DNA of 64,000 bases from Hyphomicrobiales bacterium (GCA_900473415.1 UCLR01000006.1:19704-83703); one strand, 5' to 3'. Positions 18,878 to 29,105 are shown, counted from the stretch's first letter. Program-made: numbers and translations. The notes: generated by a model from the sequence alone, not told the origin.

Positions 18878-19159
18878 GGAGACGGCACGGCTGAGGAGGG
18901 GAGAAGGAGCGGTCGTGCTTGACCGCACCCCACAAAGTCGCATGTGATGTATGCGGTGGACAAGGGGCTGCCAGGGCGCATGGCCATTGCTTGACGCTCA
19001 TGGGTCCCTCTGGCAATCGACTTGAGGTACGGGGGCGCCGCGCATTTGCGGGTATGATTTGCGCAAAGGTGAACCGAGCGGTGAAAAACGCCGCCGGCGG
19101 CGAGACCAGGATGGCTCTTCGGCATCAGCCGGAAACGTGGTTTCAATGGGAGAGTACCG

Positions 19160-20182
19160 ATGAAGAAAGTTGTAGCAGCCGCCCTTGCAGCAGGGCTCGG
19201 TCTGGCGATCTCCGCAACCGCGGCTTCCGCCCAGGCGACTTTGACGCAGGTGAAGCAGCGCGGTGTCCTTAACTGCGGCTCGAACACCGGCCTCGCCGGC
19301 TTCGGCGTGCCGGATGCGCAGGGTAACTGGAAGGGCCTCGACGTCGATTATTGCCGCGCCATCGCGGCGACGATCTTCAACGACGCCAACAAGGTGAAGT
19401 TCATTCCGCTCTCGGCCAAGGACCGCTTCACGGCGCTCCAGTCGGGCGAGGTGGACGTGCTGGTCCGCAACTCGACCTGGACGATGACCCGCGACGCCTC
19501 GCTCGGCCTCAGCTTCACTGGCATCAACTACTATGACGGCCAGGGCTTCATGGTCCGCAAGAAGCTCGGCGTGAACTCGGCGCTGCAGCTCTCGGGCGCC
19601 TCGGTCTGCACCCAGCAGGGCACCACCACCGAACTCAACCTCGCCGACTTCTTCCGCGCCAACAACCTGAAGTACGAGGTCGTGGCCTTCGCGACCTCCG
19701 ACGAGACGGTCAAGGCCTATGACGCCGGCCGTTGCGACGCCTTCACCACGGACGCCTCGGGCCTCTATGCCGAGCGCCTGAAGCTGACGAACCCGGACGA
19801 GCACATCGTTCTGCCGGAGATCATCTCCAAGGAGCCGCTCGGCCCGTCCGTGCGCAACAACGACCCGCAGTGGTACAACCTCGTGAAGTGGGTCGGCTTC
19901 GCCATGCTGAACGCCGAGGAGCTCGGCGTCACCCAGGGCAACGTCGATCAGCAGCTCAAGTCGGACAACCCGGAGATCAAGCGCCTGCTCGGAACCGAGG
20001 GCAAGTTCGGCGAGCAGATCGGCCTGACCCCCGACTGGGTCGTGCGCATCGTCAAGCTCGTCGGCAACTACGGCGAATCCTTCGAGCGCAATGTCGGCCA
20101 GGGCTCGCTGCTCAAGATCGCGCGCGGCCAGAACGCGCTCTGGACCAAGGGCGGCCTGCAATACGCCCCGCCGGTTCGCTGA
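19160..20182 (+). CDS. aapJ: General L-amino acid ABC transporter, substrate-binding protein
   Basis: AapJ is the periplasmic receptor of the broad-specificity Aap uptake system. The protein has 340 residues, and its signal peptide (about 1-26) ends ASAQA. The mature part begins TLTQVKQRGVLNCGSNTGLAGF, the family-3 solute-binding entry motif. It is the first gene of the aapJQMP operon. A GC-rich hairpin and about 350 non-coding bases separate it from the permeases, which fits extra expression of the receptor. The gap to the divergent metC (18878-19159) should hold its promoter. Confidence 0.95.
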   Translation: MKKVVAAALAAGLGLAISATAASAQATLTQVKQRGVLNCGSNTGLAGFGVPDAQGNWKGLDVDYCRAIAATIFNDANKVKFIPLSAKDRFTALQSGEVDVLVRNSTWTMTRDASLGLSFTGINYYDGQGFMVRKKLGVNSALQLSGASVCTQQGTTTELNLADFFRANNLKYEVVAFATSDETVKAYDAGRCDAFTTDASGLYAERLKLTNPDEHIVLPEIISKEPLGPSVRNNDPQWYNLVKWVGFAMLNAEELGVTQGNVDQQLKSDNPEIKRLLGTEGKFGEQIGLTPDWVVRIVKLVGNYGESFERNVGQGSLLKIARGQNALWTKGGLQYAPPVR

Positions 20183-20192
20183 TACGCGAAAA

Positions 20193-20215
20193 GGGCGCCG
20201 GCTTTGCCGGCGCCC
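20193..20215 (+). terminator. Hairpin after aapJ (leaky terminator or mRNA stabiliser)
   Basis: Arms 20193-20202 and 20206-20215 pair perfectly over 10 GC-rich bases around a TTT loop. The downstream GCTTTCTG is only weakly T-rich, so read-through to aapQ is expected. Confidence 0.7.
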
Positions 20216-20373
20216 GCTTTCTGCCTGTTGCCGATGCAACCGCACAAGGCGGCGGCGGAGTCCCGAGATTCAGGAGCGCCTTGCCGGCTCACCAAGGTCG
20301 GTGCCGGCGGCATCCAGAGTCTTCGGGAGGCAGGTGAAAGCAGGCGGGCTGCTTGGCCCGAGACTTGCTGACA

Positions 20374-20448
20374 GCCCTACGGGGCATCCGCGAATTGACC
20401 GCCCCGAAGGGGCAGCCAAACAAGACAGCGCCCCGCAGGGGCAGCCAA
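20374..20448 (+). repeat. Three tandem GCCCC-N2-GGGGC-type mini-hairpins
   Basis: Units at 20401-20419 and 20430-20448 match at 18 of 19 bases with a 29-base period. A degenerate copy lies at 20374-20389. Each unit has a 5-bp GC stem with a 2-base loop followed by the shared AGCCAA tail. Confidence 0.65.
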
Positions 20449-20538
20449 GAAGGCGGAACGGACAACGAAACGACCACGGCGTAACCGCACCGCCGCTGGA
20501 TCGCCGGCCGCGAGAAGCGCAGCAAGAGGGCGTAACAG

Positions 20539-21735
20539 GTGACGAGTATTCCGAGCGAAACGGTATCACCGGGCAAGGCGTCGTTATTCTACGATCCGAA
20601 GATCCGGGGCTATGCCTATCAGATCCTTCTGCTGGCGGTCGTCGGCTTCCTGATCTGGTCGGCCGCCTCCAATGCGATTGAGAACCTGCGTGCGCAGAAG
20701 ATCGCCTCCGGCTTCGGTTTCTGGCACAACGCCGCCGGCTTCGACGTCAACCAGAAGCTGATCCCGTTCTCCGCCTCCGGCGGCTCGACCTATGGCCAGG
20801 CCTTCTTCGTCGGCCTCCTGAACACGCTGCTCGTCGCGGCGATCGGCATCGTGCTGGCGACCATCATCGGCTTCACCGTCGGCGTGGCGCGGCTGTCGAA
20901 CAACTGGATCGTCGCAAAGCTGGCGATGGTCTATGTCGAGGTCATCCGCAACATCCCGCTGCTGCTCCAGCTCTTCTTCTGGTACAACGCGGTGCTGAAA
21001 CCTCTGCCGGATGCCCGCAACTCGATTGCGCTGCCCGGCAGCATCTACCTCAACAATCGCGGCATCATCCTGCCGAGCCCGAATTTCGGGCCGGCCTTCG
21101 AGGCTGTTGTCGTTGCCTTCATCGTCGGTATCGCTGCAGCGATCGCGTTCTTCATCTGGTCGCGGCGCCAACAGATGCAGACGGGAAAGCAGTATCATAA
21201 CGGCTGGATCGCACTCGCGCTCATCGTCGGGCTGCCGCTTCTCGTGTTCTTCATCACGGGCCGGCCGCTTACCTTCGATTATCCGCAGCAGGGCCGCTTC
21301 AACCTGACCGGCGGCATGCAGATCTATCCGGAATTCGTGGCGCTGCTGATCGGCCTGTCGACCTATACCGGCGGATTCATCGCCGAGGTCGTGCGTGCCG
21401 GCATCCTGGCGGTGTCCAAAGGGCAGAGTGAGGCTGCCAATGCGCTCGGCCTGCGCTCCGGCCCGACATTGAAGCTCGTCGTCATCCCGCAGGCGATGCG
21501 TGTCATCATCCCGCCGCTGACTTCGCAATACCTCAACCTCGTCAAGAACTCATCGCTGGCGGTGGCGATCGGCTATCCCGATCTCGTCCAGGTTTTCATG
21601 GGCACGGTGCTGAACCAGACCGGGCAGGCGGTCGAGATGGTGTCGATCACCATGGCCGTTTATTTGACCATCTCGCTGGTGACGTCGTTCTTCATGAATA
21701 TCTACAACAAGCGCATGGCGCTGGTTGAACGGTGA
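20539..21735 (+). CDS. aapQ: General L-amino acid ABC transporter permease AapQ
   Basis: This 398-residue inner-membrane permease forms the channel with AapM. It has an N-terminal helix near 27-45 and a large periplasmic/hydrophobic insertion. The C-terminal HisM-type core has the EAA-like ATPase contact loop KGQSEAANALGLRSGPTLKLVVIPQAMR (about 294-321). The start is GTG with AGAGGG about eight bases upstream. aapM follows at once. Confidence 0.94.
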   Translation: MTSIPSETVSPGKASLFYDPKIRGYAYQILLLAVVGFLIWSAASNAIENLRAQKIASGFGFWHNAAGFDVNQKLIPFSASGGSTYGQAFFVGLLNTLLVAAIGIVLATIIGFTVGVARLSNNWIVAKLAMVYVEVIRNIPLLLQLFFWYNAVLKPLPDARNSIALPGSIYLNNRGIILPSPNFGPAFEAVVVAFIVGIAAAIAFFIWSRRQQMQTGKQYHNGWIALALIVGLPLLVFFITGRPLTFDYPQQGRFNLTGGMQIYPEFVALLIGLSTYTGGFIAEVVRAGILAVSKGQSEAANALGLRSGPTLKLVVIPQAMRVIIPPLTSQYLNLVKNSSLAVAIGYPDLVQVFMGTVLNQTGQAVEMVSITMAVYLTISLVTSFFMNIYNKRMALVER

Positions 21736-21745
21736 GGGCCGATCG

Positions 21746-23125
21746 GTGACCGACGCAACGCTCGAAAACGCGCCCTACGCGTTCGTCCGCAAGGAGACGC
21801 TGCAGCAGGAACCTGCGCCGCTTTCCGTGGCCGGACCCTGGGCCTGGATCAGAATTCACCTGTTCTCCAGCCCGCTCAACGCGATACTGACCCTGCTCTG
21901 CCTCTATCTGGTGATCGATGCGGTGCCGGGATTGATCCGGTTCTATTTTCTCGATGCGGTCTGGACCGGCACCAACCGCGACGCCTGCCTTGCCGACAAG
22001 GTCGGTCGGCCGGTCGGCGCCTGCTGGGCCTATGTCGGCGACCGCCTCCAGTACTTCATCTACGGGTCCTATCCGGTCGCGGAGCGCTGGCGGGTCGACA
22101 TCGTCTTCGCGATGTTTGCCCTCGGCATCGTTTGGCTGCTCTGGAACAAGGCGCCGCTGAAGAAGATCGGCTTCTTCTTCTTCTTCGTCATCCTGCCGCT
22201 GAGCGCCTTCATCCTGTTGCTCGGCGGTGACCGGGCCGAAGGCCTGCTGCGCTTCCTGATCCTGGTCAACTTCGCGCTGGCCGTGCTCTACCTCGTCCTC
22301 TCCTTCGCGCCCTCGCTGGTGAAGTTCTGGATCGGGGAGGGGCAGCTCGCCGTCGAGGAGGCGATGCCGCCCTGGCAGCGGTTCTACAGGCCGAAACGGC
22401 TGATCCTGATCAGCCTCGTCGTTTTCGGCCTGCTCGCTCTGCTCGCAGACAAGGTCGGGCTGCCGCGAGTCGATACCGGCCTCTGGGGCGGCATGATGGT
22501 GACCTTCCTGGTCTCGGCGGTCGGCATCGTCTTCTCGCTGCCGCTCGGCGTGCTGCTGGCGCTCGGCCGGCGCTCGAAGCTGCCGGCGATCCAGCTGCTC
22601 TCGGTGATCTTCATCGAGTTCGTGCGCGGCGTGCCGCTGATCACGGTGCTGTTCATGGCCAACACCATGCTGCCGCTCTTCGTGCCGCAGGAATGGTCGC
22701 CGGACCGGCTGCTGAGGCCGCTGATCGGCGTCGCGCTCTTCGCTGCCGCCTATATGGCGGAGGTGGTGCGCGGCGGCCTGCAGGCGATCCCGAAGGGGCA
22801 GTATGAGGGCGCGATGTCGCTCGGCCTGGGCTACTGGCAGATGATGCGCCTCATCATTCTGCCCCAGGCGCTGCGGATCGTGATCCCGGGCATCGTCAAC
22901 ACCTTTATCGGGCTGTTCAAGGATACGACGCTGGTCACCATCGTCGGCATCTTCGACTTCCTGCGCACCATCGAGGCGACGCTGGTCGACCCGACATGGG
23001 CGACGCCGACCACGCGGACGACAGGCTACGCCTTCGCCGCTATCTTCTATTTCCTGTGCTGCTGGGGCATGTCGCGCTATTCGGTTGCGGTCGAGAAGCG
23101 CCTAGCCGCCGGCCAGAAACGCTGA
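21746..23125 (+). CDS. aapM: General L-amino acid ABC transporter permease AapM
   Basis: This is the second permease subunit, 459 residues, with several membrane helices and the EAA-like loop [28 protein letters not shown] that contacts the AapP ATPase. A longer reading begins at a TTG inside aapQ (21725). The GTG at 21746 is preferred because TGAGGG lies seven bases before it. It starts ten bases after the aapQ stop. Confidence 0.93.
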   Translation: MTDATLENAPYAFVRKETLQQEPAPLSVAGPWAWIRIHLFSSPLNAILTLLCLYLVIDAVPGLIRFYFLDAVWTGTNRDACLADKVGRPVGACWAYVGDRLQYFIYGSYPVAERWRVDIVFAMFALGIVWLLWNKAPLKKIGFFFFFVILPLSAFILLLGGDRAEGLLRFLILVNFALAVLYLVLSFAPSLVKFWIGEGQLAVEEAMPPWQRFYRPKRLILISLVVFGLLALLADKVGLPRVDTGLWGGMMVTFLVSAVGIVFSLPLGVLLALGRRSKLPAIQLLSVIFIEFVRGVPLITVLFMANTMLPLFVPQEWSPDRLLRPLIGVALFAAAYMAEVVRGGLQAIPKGQYEGAMSLGLGYWQMMRLIILPQALRIVIPGIVNTFIGLFKDTTLVTIVGIFDFLRTIEATLVDPTWATPTTRTTGYAFAAIFYFLCCWGMSRYSVAVEKRLAAGQKR

Positions 23126-23139
23126 GAGGGACCAAGACC

Positions 23140-23940
23140 ATGGCACTGGCAGAAACCAAGACGACCGACTCCCGCCCGGCGGCGCTGAAGCAGACCTCGC
23201 TGAACACGGCGACGGCGGTCGAGATGATCGGCGTGAACAAGTGGTACGGCGAGTTCCACGTGCTGCGCGACATCAACCTGAAGGTCTCGCGCGGCGAGAA
23301 GCTGGTCATCTGCGGCCCGTCGGGCTCGGGCAAGTCGACGATGATCCGCTGCATCAACCGGCTGGAAGAGCACCAGAAGGGCCAGATCATCGTCGACGGC
23401 ACGGAGCTCACCAACGATCTGAAGAAGATCGACGAGATCCGCCGCGACGTCGGCATGGTGTTCCAGCACTTCAACCTGTTCCCGCATCTGACGATCCTGG
23501 AGAACCTGACGCTGGCGCCGATCTGGGTGCGGAAGATGCCCAAGAAGGACGCCGAGGAGATCGCGATGCATTACCTGAAGCGCGTCAAGATCCCCGAGCA
23601 GGCGGCGAAGTATCCGGGCCAGCTCTCGGGCGGCCAGCAGCAGCGCGTTGCGATCGCCCGCTCGCTCTGCATGAGCCCGAAGATCATGCTGTTCGACGAG
23701 CCGACCTCGGCGCTCGACCCCGAGATGGTCAAGGAGGTGCTCGACACCATGGTCTCGCTGGCGGAGGAGGGCATGACCATGCTCTGCGTCACGCACGAGA
23801 TGGGCTTCGCCCGCCAGGTCGCCGACCGCGTCATCTTCATGGACGCCGGCCAGATCGTCGAGATGAACACCCCCGACGAGTTCTTCAAGAACCCGCAGCA
23901 CGAGCGGACCAAGCTCTTCCTCAGCCAGATACTGCACTGA
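23140..23940 (+). CDS. aapP: General L-amino acid ABC transporter ATP-binding protein
   Basis: AapP powers the Aap importer. The 266-residue protein has Walker [10 protein letters not shown], the Q-loop, signature [15 protein letters not shown], Walker [18 protein letters not shown] ([13 protein letters not shown]) and the switch histidine in CVTHEMGF. The ATG follows aapM by 14 bases, with AGAGGG upstream. A strong terminator closes the operon. Confidence 0.97.
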   Translation: MALAETKTTDSRPAALKQTSLNTATAVEMIGVNKWYGEFHVLRDINLKVSRGEKLVICGPSGSGKSTMIRCINRLEEHQKGQIIVDGTELTNDLKKIDEIRRDVGMVFQHFNLFPHLTILENLTLAPIWVRKMPKKDAEEIAMHYLKRVKIPEQAAKYPGQLSGGQQQRVAIARSLCMSPKIMLFDEPTSALDPEMVKEVLDTMVSLAEEGMTMLCVTHEMGFARQVADRVIFMDAGQIVEMNTPDEFFKNPQHERTKLFLSQILH

Positions 23941-23967
23941 ACGGGGCCTGATTGTAGAACTATGGAA

Positions 23968-23994
23968 GCGCGCCGGCCATGCCGGCGCGTTTTT
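23968..23994 (+). terminator. Rho-independent terminator of the aapJQMP operon
   Basis: A 9-bp perfect GC stem (23969-23977 with 23981-23989), 3-base loop and TTTTT run lie 28 bases after the aapP stop. Confidence 0.92.
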
Positions 23995-24104
23995 CGTTGT
24001 GCGGGACGGTTCTGAAGAATCGCAAAGCATCTCCGCAAAGGCTGAACAGGTCTGCGGAACGGATCCTTACCCTGTGCGTTGATGGCGCAAACGGAGGACC
24101 CGTC

Positions 24105-24371
24105 ATGAAGCGTTATGTGCCTGTTATAGCTATCGCTCTTCTGGCGAGCGGCGGCGCTTATGCCCAGTCGATCAATATCGGCCCTGGCGGCGTGAGCGTC
24201 GATCCCCGCACGCCGCATGAGCGGTCGATGGACCGTCAGGAGCGCTACGAGCGTATGCGTGAGCGTGAATGGCGCCGTGCCAATTATCGCGGCGATGATT
24301 GCCGCACCGTCACGACCGAGCGTGAGACGCCGCGCGGCGTGGTCCGACGCACGACCCGCGTCTGCGACTGA
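24105..24371 (+). CDS. Small secreted Arg-rich protein
   Basis: The protein has 88 residues. A signal peptide (about 1-20, ending GGAYAQ) is followed by a mature segment rich in arginine and glutamate (RQERYERMREREWRR) and two cysteines in DDCRTV and TRVCD that could form one disulfide. GGAGG lies eight bases before the ATG. I do not recognise a domain. Small proteins of this composition are common in the periplasm of Rhizobiales. Confidence 0.75.
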   Translation: MKRYVPVIAIALLASGGAYAQSINIGPGGVSVDPRTPHERSMDRQERYERMREREWRRANYRGDDCRTVTTERETPRGVVRRTTRVCD

Positions 24372-24395
24372 CCCAGCCGAACTGCTGTCGGCATG

Positions 24396-24436
24396 AAAAG
24401 GCCCGTGACGCGCTTGCGTCGCGGGCCTTCCTTTTT
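24396..24436. terminator. Convergent terminator hairpin
   Basis: Arms 24398-24405 with 24422-24429 plus an inner 5-bp stem (24407-24411 with 24416-24420) are flanked by AAAA on the left and CCTTTTT on the right. It serves the small secreted protein gene and probably also the leftward GDPD gene. Confidence 0.85.
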
Positions 24437-24448
24437 CCCGACCGCGGC

Positions 24449-25609
24449 TTATTGCGCGTTGCGCGCCTTCACGGCCTGGTCGGGGAAGTCCGAGAACAAC
24501 CCGTCGATGCCGAGCGCGAGGTACGCCTTGTATTCCGCGGCCGCGTCGCCCTTGTAGTCCGAGGCTAGGCGCTTCGGCTCGCTGCGGAAGGTCCAGGCAT
24601 GGACGATGAGCCCGGCCGCATGGGCGTCCTTCACCACGTTGCTCGGCGCGATCACGGTCCGGTCGCGCTCGTCGATCGCACCATCGCCATTGAGGTCGCG
24701 CGGCTTGCCATCAGTGCCGATCGTCTGCCTGGAGCCGATCAGATAGGGCTTCCAGGGGCCGACGCCGTCGGCATAGGTCGCGATCTCCTTCAGCCCCTCT
24801 GGCGTCAGCATGTCAGGGAAGGTGCGCTTGTCGCCGAGCACCGCGAAATCGTAGGGCCGGTCGAAGGGCGCGGCCAGCGAGACCTTGCCGTCCTTGTCGA
24901 CATCGTCGCCGTCGACGAGCTGGACGAGGCGCAGCTGGGTCTTCTTGCGCAGATATTTGAGGTTCCCGGTCTCGAAGCTCTGGATGAAGACCGGTGATGT
25001 CTTTTCCGTCCAGCCGGCGGCCTTGAGCATGTCGAGGAGCTTGTCCTCGAAGGCGAGGCCGAGCGCGGCGTGATAGGTCGGGTGCTTGGTCTCGGGATAG
25101 ATGCCGATGGTGCGGCCGGTGCGGGTGCTTTCCGCCTTGGCGAGGTCGATCACCTCCTGGAAGGTCGGGATCGCGTATTTGCCGTTGTGCGACTGGTCGC
25201 GGTCGGCAAATGCCTGCTTCGCCTTGAGCATCTTGATTTCGGCGAGCGTGAAGTCGTTGGCGAACCAGTCGGTGGTGTCGATGCCGTCGACTTTGCGCAT
25301 GGTCTTGCGGTTGGCGAATTCCGGCCGCTGGGCGACGTCGGTCGTGCCGCTGAGCATCGGCTCGTGGCGCACGACCAGCACGCCGTCCTTGGTCGAGACG
25401 AGGTCGGGCTCGATGAAGTCGGCGCGCTGTTCGATCGCGAGCTTGTAGCCCTCGATCGTATGCTCCGGCATGTAGCCGCTGGCGCCCCGATGCCCGACAA
25501 TGAGGGGCTTCTGGCCCGAAAGGGTCGGCGCCGGCTGGGCGATGGCCGCGACAGGCTGCAGGGCCAAGGCGGCGAAAAGCGATGTCGAGAGAAGGAACGA
25601 TCTTGTCAT
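24449..25609 (-). CDS. Secreted glycerophosphodiester phosphodiesterase (GlpQ-like) with EF-hand-like loops
   Basis: The protein has 386 residues and a signal peptide (about 1-25). The GDPD catalytic residues are present: His40-Arg41 in IVGHRGASG, Glu68 and Asp70 in FIEPDL, and His82 in RHEP. It hydrolyses glycerophosphodiesters to glycerol-3-phosphate and an alcohol in the periplasm. Two calcium-binding-like loops are visible: D-x-D-x-D-G at 236-241 and D-x-N-x-D-G-x-I-D at 305-313. The gene has its own AGGTAAAA-type ribosome region. A second, cytoplasmic GDPD is at 51619-52377. Confidence 0.92.
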   Translation of the reverse strand: MTRSFLLSTSLFAALALQPVAAIAQPAPTLSGQKPLIVGHRGASGYMPEHTIEGYKLAIEQRADFIEPDLVSTKDGVLVVRHEPMLSGTTDVAQRPEFANRKTMRKVDGIDTTDWFANDFTLAEIKMLKAKQAFADRDQSHNGKYAIPTFQEVIDLAKAESTRTGRTIGIYPETKHPTYHAALGLAFEDKLLDMLKAAGWTEKTSPVFIQSFETGNLKYLRKKTQLRLVQLVDGDDVDKDGKVSLAAPFDRPYDFAVLGDKRTFPDMLTPEGLKEIATYADGVGPWKPYLIGSRQTIGTDGKPRDLNGDGAIDERDRTVIAPSNVVKDAHAAGLIVHAWTFRSEPKRLASDYKGDAAAEYKAYLALGIDGLFSDFPDQAVKARNAQ

Positions 25610-25710
25610 GGTTTTACCTCGGCTCGCAGGAAGGAGGCGAACTTAGGTCGGGCCTTATGACATCGCCATGAAGACGGCCGCAGGAAGGCGCTTCACGGAG
25701 GTTCCGCACG

Positions 25711-25735
25711 AAAAACGCCCGCACGAGGCGGGCGT
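25711..25735 (-). terminator. Rho-independent terminator for the small lipoprotein gene
   Basis: On the minus strand an 8-bp perfect stem (25728-25735 with 25715-25722) with a 5-base loop is followed by a run of T (AAAAA at 25711-25715 on the plus strand). Confidence 0.8.
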
Positions 25736-25838
25736 CGGGCAGGTCGCGGGGACCGTTCGAGCCGGGAGGCGGAAGCCGCCGGCGAGCTGTTCTCGCGCAA
25801 GCCGTCCGAGCGTCTCGGAACGAGCCTGCGCCGGCGCC

Positions 25839-25979
25839 TCAGCGGCGATTCTCGAGCGTGGTCTTGGCGTCCAGGCGCTTCGACGGCGGCGGCGTGAGAT
25901 CCTCCTGGGCCTGGGTCGCGCAGGCAGCGAGACCGAAGGCGAAGAGGCACAGAAGGGCGATGCGGCTGGCGCTTTTCAT
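25839..25979 (-). CDS. Small lipoprotein (46 residues)
   Basis: A very short envelope lipoprotein. The N-terminus MKSASRIALLCLFAFGLAAC is a classic type II signal with lipobox LAAC and the lipidated cysteine at residue 20. The mature peptide is only 27 residues (ATQAQEDLTPPP and a basic tail). It has a clear terminator downstream. An in-frame extension to 26111 has no coding character. The function is unknown; it may be a structural or regulatory envelope peptide. Confidence 0.72.
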   Translation of the reverse strand: MKSASRIALLCLFAFGLAACATQAQEDLTPPPSKRLDAKTTLENRR

Positions 25980-26158
25980 AGATGGGTACCCCGGTGGCCG
26001 CGACATGCGGTTGCATCGTCTTGCAGCTTGTGAAACGACCGCGTCAAGGCCATGACGCAGTGGGCCCCATGTCCCTGCGTCATGTTCGAACACGCCGAAG
26101 ACACAATTCATCCAGCCGTGAGGCGCCGGGTCCGCAGGCCCGGCAGGAATCGAACTCC

Positions 26159-27457
26159 ATGACCCCAGCCGCCCGGATCAGCGCCGCCATCGAGGTGCTG
26201 CAGGACATCATCGAGCGCCGCCGGCCGGCTGCCGATTCGCTGAAGGATTGGGGGCTGTCGCGGCGCTTCGCCGGCTCCAAGGATCGAGCCGCCATCGCCT
26301 CGCTCGTCTATGACGCCCTGCGGCGCAAGGCCTCCTCCGCTCATGCCATGGCCTCCGAGACGCCGCGCGCACTCGTGCTGGGCATGCTGGCGGGGCTGCG
26401 CGGCCTGCCCCTGTCCGAGATCGCGGCGCTCTGCTCCGGCGAGAATCATGCGCCCCACCCGCTGAGCGAGGACGAGACCGCGCTTCTCACCGCCTTCACC
26501 GCCGAGGATGCGTCCGACCACGTCCGGGCCGACGTTCCCGAATGGCTCTGGCCATCATTTCAGGCAGGCTTCGGCGAAGCCGCCGTGGCCGAGGGCGAGG
26601 CGCTCGCCGCACGCGCGCCGGTCGACCTGCGCGTCAACCGCCTGAAAGCCGACCGCGACGCCGTGCTCAAGGACCTCGCGCATCTCCAGCCGGAGCCCGG
26701 TGCCTGGTCGCCCGACGCCCTGCGTTTCCAGCCCGGCCATGACGGGCGCGGCCCCTCGCTGCAGACAGAGCCCGGCTTCTTCGCCGGCGCCTTCGAGATC
26801 CAGGACGAAGGCTCGCAGCTCGTGACGCTGCTGGCCGGTGCGAAGCCGGGCGAGACGGTGATCGACCTTTGCGCCGGGGCTGGGGGTAAGACGCTGGCGC
26901 TTGCCGCGCTCATGGCCAATCGTGGCAGCCTCTACGCCACCGATCTCGACAGCCGGCGCCTGGCGCCGCTGCACGACCGGGTGGCGCGCTCCGGCGCGAG
27001 CATCGTCGAGGTCCGCATCCCGCGCTCGCGCGGCCATGAGCCGCTCTCCGATATCGCAGGGCAGGCCGATCTGGTGCTGGTCGATGCGCCCTGCACCGGC
27101 TCCGGCACCTGGCGGCGCAACCCGGATGCGAAATGGCGCGTGCGCCCCGGTGCGCTGGCCGAACGGGTCAAGGACCAGGCCGAGGTGCTGGCGCGGGCCG
27201 GCAAGCTGGTGCGCCCCGGCGGCCGCATTGCCTATATCACCTGCTCAATGCTGCCGGATGAGAATGACGAGGCCATCCGCGCCTTCCTCGGCCGTCATCC
27301 GGGCTTTGCTTCCGTGGCGCCGATCGACGTGCTGAAGGGAGGCGAGAGCGACTTCTCCCTGCTCGCCCGCTTCGCCACCGAATACGGTCTCCAGCTCTCG
27401 CCGCGGCGCACCGGCACGGACGGGTTCTATCTGGCTTGCATCCGGCGCGCGGATTGA
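26159..27457 (+). CDS. rsmB: 16S rRNA (cytosine-C5) methyltransferase, RsmB/NOP2/Sun family
   Basis: This is a 432-residue SAM-dependent RNA methyltransferase. An N-terminal helical NusB-like part is followed by the Rossmann domain. The SAM-binding motif is VIDLCAGAGGKTLALA, with the two catalytic cysteines in DAPCTGSG and ITCSMLP. The N-terminus is diverged from E. coli RsmB, so the exact rRNA target (m5C967 in E. coli) is probable but not proven. AGGA lies before the ATG. guaA begins about 50 bases downstream. Confidence 0.88.
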   Translation: MTPAARISAAIEVLQDIIERRRPAADSLKDWGLSRRFAGSKDRAAIASLVYDALRRKASSAHAMASETPRALVLGMLAGLRGLPLSEIAALCSGENHAPHPLSEDETALLTAFTAEDASDHVRADVPEWLWPSFQAGFGEAAVAEGEALAARAPVDLRVNRLKADRDAVLKDLAHLQPEPGAWSPDALRFQPGHDGRGPSLQTEPGFFAGAFEIQDEGSQLVTLLAGAKPGETVIDLCAGAGGKTLALAALMANRGSLYATDLDSRRLAPLHDRVARSGASIVEVRIPRSRGHEPLSDIAGQADLVLVDAPCTGSGTWRRNPDAKWRVRPGALAERVKDQAEVLARAGKLVRPGGRIAYITCSMLPDENDEAIRAFLGRHPGFASVAPIDVLKGGESDFSLLARFATEYGLQLSPRRTGTDGFYLACIRRAD

Positions 27458-27506
27458 GGTGGCGGCGGCCGTTGCGCGCGCCTGCATGATCCATTAACGG
27501 AACGCG

Positions 27507-29075
27507 ATGACGAGCGCTCAGCCCCATCACGACTCCATCCTGATCATCGATTTCGGCTCGCAGGTGACGCAGCTCATCGCGCGCCGCATCCGCGAGATCG
27601 GCGTCTATTGCGAGATCGCGCCGTTCCAGTCGGCCTCCGAGGCGTTCCGGCGGATGAAGCCCAGGGGCGTCATCTTCTCCGGCGGCCCGGCCTCGGTGCC
27701 GGACGAGAACTCGCCACGAGCCCCGCAGGAGGTCTTCTCGACCGGGCTGCCCATCCTGGGCATCTGCTACGGCCAGCAGACCATGGCCGAGCAGCTCGGC
27801 GGCAAGGTCGAGAGCGGCCACGCCGCGGAGTTCGGCCGCGCCGATGTCGAGATCGTCACGCCCTCGGCGCTGTTCGAGGGCGTCTGGGAGGAGGGCGGTC
27901 GCTACCCGGTCTGGATGAGCCATGGCGACCGCGTCACGCAGCTCCCGGCCGGCTTCACCGTCAAGGCCACCTCCGAGAACGCCCCCTACGCGGTGGCGAG
28001 CGACGAGGAGCGGCGCTTCTATTCGACCATGTTCCACCCCGAGGTGGTGCATACGCCGGATGGCGGCAAGCTGCTGCGCAACTTCGTCGTCAATATCTGC
28101 GGCTGCCAGCCGGATTGGAGCATGTCGGCCTATCGCGCCGAGATGCAGAAGAAGATCAAGGAGCAGGTCGGCACCGGCCGCGTCATCTGCGGCCTTTCCG
28201 GCGGCGTCGACTCGGCCGTTGCGGCGGTGCTGATCCATGAAGCGATCGGCGACCAGCTCACCTGTGTCTTCGTCGACCACGGCCTGATGCGGCTGGGCGA
28301 GGCAGAGCAGGTGGTGACGCTATTCCGCGACCACTACAACATCCCGCTCGTCCATGTTGATGCCGAGGAGCTTTTCCTCTCCGAGCTCGCCAAATGCGGC
28401 CCCGATCCGGAAGCCAAGCGCAAGACCATCGGCCGGCTCTTCATCGACGTCTTCGATGCCGAGGCCGCGAAGCTCGGCGGCGCCGATTTCCTGGCGCAGG
28501 GCACGCTCTATCCGGACGTGATCGAGAGCGTCTCCTTCTCCGGCGGCCCCTCGGTCACCATCAAGAGTCACCACAATGTCGGCGGCCTGCCAGAGCGCAT
28601 GAAGATGAAGCTCGTCGAGCCGCTGCGCGAGCTCTTCAAGGACGAGGTGCGCGTGCTCGGCCGCGAGCTCGGCCTGCCCGAGGCTTTCGTCGGCCGTCAC
28701 CCCTTCCCGGGGCCGGGCCTCGCCATCCGCTGCCCGGGCGAGATCACCAAGGAAAAGCTCGACATCCTGCGCAAGGCGGATGCGATCTATCTCGACGAGA
28801 TCCGCAAGGCGGGCCTCTATGGCGTGATCTGGCAGGCCTTTGCCGTGCTGCTGCCGGTCCGCACTGTCGGTGTGATGGGCGACTACCGCACCTACGACCA
28901 TGTCTGCGCGCTGCGCGCCGTGACTTCGGTCGATGGCATGACGGCGGATTTCTACCCGTTCGACATGAACTTCCTCGGCCGCGCCGCGACCCGGATCATC
29001 AACGAGGTCAAGGGCATCAACCGCGTCGTCTACGACGTGACGAGCAAGCCCCCCGGCACGATCGAGTGGGAGTGA
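27507..29075 (+). CDS. guaA: GMP synthase (glutamine-hydrolysing)
   Basis: GuaA aminates XMP to GMP using glutamine and ATP. The 522-residue chain has a class I glutamine amidotransferase domain (about 9-205) with nucleophile Cys87 in GICYGQQ and the His-Glu pair in FHPEVVH. The ATP-pyrophosphatase domain has P-loop [12 protein letters not shown], and the C-terminal dimerisation domain ends IEWE. Length and motifs are standard. The nearest upstream gene is rsmB. Confidence 0.98.
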   Translation: MTSAQPHHDSILIIDFGSQVTQLIARRIREIGVYCEIAPFQSASEAFRRMKPRGVIFSGGPASVPDENSPRAPQEVFSTGLPILGICYGQQTMAEQLGGKVESGHAAEFGRADVEIVTPSALFEGVWEEGGRYPVWMSHGDRVTQLPAGFTVKATSENAPYAVASDEERRFYSTMFHPEVVHTPDGGKLLRNFVVNICGCQPDWSMSAYRAEMQKKIKEQVGTGRVICGLSGGVDSAVAAVLIHEAIGDQLTCVFVDHGLMRLGEAEQVVTLFRDHYNIPLVHVDAEELFLSELAKCGPDPEAKRKTIGRLFIDVFDAEAAKLGGADFLAQGTLYPDVIESVSFSGGPSVTIKSHHNVGGLPERMKMKLVEPLRELFKDEVRVLGRELGLPEAFVGRHPFPGPGLAIRCPGEITKEKLDILRKADAIYLDEIRKAGLYGVIWQAFAVLLPVRTVGVMGDYRTYDHVCALRAVTSVDGMTADFYPFDMNFLGRAATRIINEVKGINRVVYDVTSKPPGTIEWE

Positions 29076-29105
29076 GGCCGCGACCGGAGGCCGGCAGGCC
29101 GCCGG

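Larger units (their letters stand above)
20183..20538 (+). promoter_or_regulatory. Structured 356-base spacer between aapJ and aapQ
   Basis: No gene is evident. The spacer contains a 10-bp perfect hairpin at 20193-20215 just after the aapJ stop, and three tandem short GC-rich hairpins near 20374-20448. It likely tunes transcript stability so that aapJ mRNA outlasts the permease part, as in other solute-binding protein operons. That role is inference. Confidence 0.5.

Noticed and set aside
20289..20576. Leftward open frame over the aapJ-aapQ spacer
   Set aside because: It crosses the tandem hairpins, has no ribosome site and no family resemblance.
26144..26158. A tRNA T-loop-like string (reverse complement GGAGTTCGATTCCTG) just before rsmB
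   Set aside because: The flanking bases do not form a five-base T-stem and no D-arm, anticodon arm or acceptor stem can be built around it.
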